NCBI GenBank assembly: GCA_039808025.1 | Contig: JBDHSK010000018.1 | Coordinates: 1-16,091, forward strand | DNA length: 16,091 nt | From: Sandaracinobacteroides sp039808025 | Lineage (GTDB): Bacteria; Pseudomonadota; Alphaproteobacteria; Sphingomonadales; Sphingomonadaceae | Direction of reading: 5' to 3' | Shown here: positions 15,000 to 16,091 of the stretch, piece by piece | Layout of the letters: every line of letters starts with the position of its first letter | Numbering within the stretch: position 1 is the first letter of the stretch | The notes under the pieces: generated by a model | Told to the model about the DNA's origin: nothing | Seen by the model: the letters and a program-made list of their open reading frames with translations, nothing else | The model's database searches: none | Program-made: the position numbers and the translations under genes

Positions 15000-16091
15000 T
15001 ACTGATGAACAAGCCCAAAATGGTACAAGTATCGACTACCAAAAAGAAAGGCTGCATCAGTATTGCGAAATAGTAGGGGATAATGTAGTAAAGTGCTATA
15101 ATGAAGATTTTAGTGCTAAGATGTTTGATAACAGACCTGAATGGAATAAGATACTTGTTTTCTTAAAAGCCAATAAGGGGCTTGTGAATAAAATTTGGGT
15201 TGTCAGGTGGGATAGGTTTAGCCGTAATGCACCTGAGGCTTACCAAATGATTAAAACGCTAAACAAATTAGGTGTTGAGGTAAATGCAGTAGAGCAACCT
15301 ATTGACTTTAAGATACCTGAGCAAAAGATGTTGCTTTCATTTTACTTGACTATTCCAGAAATTGAGAATGATAGAAGGTCGTTGAATACAACAAATGGAA
15401 TGCGTAAGAACTTGAAGGAAGGTAGATATGTTAGTACTGCACCCTTTGGATTTAAAAACAGTAGGGATGTAAATAATAAACCTTTATTAATACACAGTGA
15501 ACTTGCACCTTTAATTAAAAAGGCTTTTGAATTGTATGCTACTGGTACTTACCAAAAAGAAATACTTAGAAAGGAACTTTACAAACAAGGACTTAAAGTA
15601 AGTAAGAACCAGTTTTGCCTAATACTTACTAACCCTCTATACTGTGGTAAAATACGCATCAAAGCCTTTGGTGATGAACCAGAGGAAATTGTACAAGGTA
15701 TTCACGAGCCAATTATTAGCGAAGAGTTGTTTTATGATGTGCAAAATGTACTTGCAGGTAAAAAGAAAATTACTACAAAGTATGCAAGGGTAAATGATGA
15801 ATACCCTATGAGGGGTTTTATGGTTTGCCCTAAATGTGGTAAGAATTTAACTGGCAGTAGTTCTAAAGGTAATGGTGGTATGTATTATTATTACCATTGC
15901 ACCAAAGGATGTAATGAAAGATATAAAAGTAATGACTTACACAGCCACTTTCATAACTGGCTTTCTGATATTTCTTTTAAGCCTGAAATTGGCTCTTTGT
16001 ACCTGGCTATTATAGAAGATGTATTTAAAACAAATGAGGGTGATAGGGATGCTGAAATAAAGAAATTAGAAGCTGATTATAAGAAGCAAAC
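14968..16091 (+). CDS. large serine recombinase (partial, runs off the window end)
   Basis: The first 374 codons are present; the 3' end lies beyond the window. The resolvase domain has YARVSTDEQ (7-15) with nucleophile Ser11, Arg9, and WDRFSRN (81-87) with Arg83 and Arg86. The recombinase domain follows (about 150-255) with TAPFGFK (157-163) and NPLYCGKIR (222-230). The zinc-ribbon domain shows CPKC (287-290) and a Cys311/Cys315 pair, and a coiled-coil-type segment begins at about residue 360. Proteins of this family integrate and excise DNA between short att sites through a serine-DNA intermediate. All visible catalytic residues are intact, so the enzyme appears active. Its ATG lies inside the preceding 58-aa gene (32-nt overlap). 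It makes this region likely to be part of an integrative element that carries the neighbouring five-gene operon. Confidence 0.95.
   Translation, partial: MANVILYARVSTDEQAQNGTSIDYQKERLHQYCEIVGDNVVKCYNEDFSAKMFDNRPEWNKILVFLKANKGLVNKIWVVRWDRFSRNAPEAYQMIKTLNKLGVEVNAVEQPIDFKIPEQKMLLSFYLTIPEIENDRRSLNTTNGMRKNLKEGRYVSTAPFGFKNSRDVNNKPLLIHSELAPLIKKAFELYATGTYQKEILRKELYKQGLKVSKNQFCLILTNPLYCGKIRIKAFGDEPEEIVQGIHEPIISEELFYDVQNVLAGKKKITTKYARVNDEYPMRGFMVCPKCGKNLTGSSSKGNGGMYYYYHCTKGCNERYKSNDLHSHFHNWLSDISFKPEIGSLYLAIIEDVFKTNEGDRDAEIKKLEADYKKQ

Overview
The window looks like an accessory, mobile stretch of a Bacteroidota chromosome, probably Chitinophagales or Sphingobacteriales. The coding DNA is AT-rich and start codons lack strong Shine-Dalgarno sequences, with A/T-rich leaders instead. 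One promoter-like site fits the Bacteroidota -7 consensus TAnnTTTG, and the small genes around the recombinase are of types familiar from this phylum. No rRNA, tRNA or CRISPR array was seen. The taxonomic call is an inference from these traits, not from a marker gene.

Layout. (1) Positions 1-2053 are gene-poor. The only convincing gene is a small reverse-strand CDS at 260-691, resembling a Bacteroidota family I recall as DUF6943, followed by a terminator-like hairpin. The rest holds short hairpins, repeated words, a strong imperfect inverted repeat (1545-1639) and, at its right edge, a cluster of TGTTGAT motifs (1978-2100). (2) Positions 2079-13815 are one compact reverse-strand operon of five genes. 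In transcription order they are: a 294-aa protein of unknown function; a 1162-aa SNF2-type helicase with an N-terminal phospholipase-D (PLD) nuclease-like domain; a 1255-aa Eco57I-class adenine-N6 DNA methyltransferase; a 643-aa ABC/SMC-like ATPase; and a 548-aa protein with an AlbA_2 (Schlafen-like) domain and a GHKL ATPase domain. Junctions are a 1-nt overlap and gaps of 3, 7 and 7 nt. (3) Positions 13816-13918 are a divergent regulatory gap with a perfect 9-bp-arm palindrome. (4) Positions 13919-16091 are forward-strand and mobility-related: a MerR-like regulator, a possible 18-codon ORF, a 58-aa gene, and a large serine recombinase cut by the window end.

How the genes may work together. 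The methyltransferase could mark host DNA. The PLD-helicase could be the translocating, cleaving arm of a restriction-like complex, reminiscent of the DrmD/DrmMI/DrmC parts of class 1 DISARM or of a split type ISP enzyme, but without DrmA or DrmB. The ATPase and the AlbA_2/GHKL protein could be a sensor/effector or regulatory pair. The MerR-like protein probably controls both itself and the operon through the shared palindrome, and the serine recombinase suggests the cassette moves as a unit. The operon is the best candidate here for an uncharacterised anti-phage system. Domain identities rest on visible motifs; the joint function is inference.
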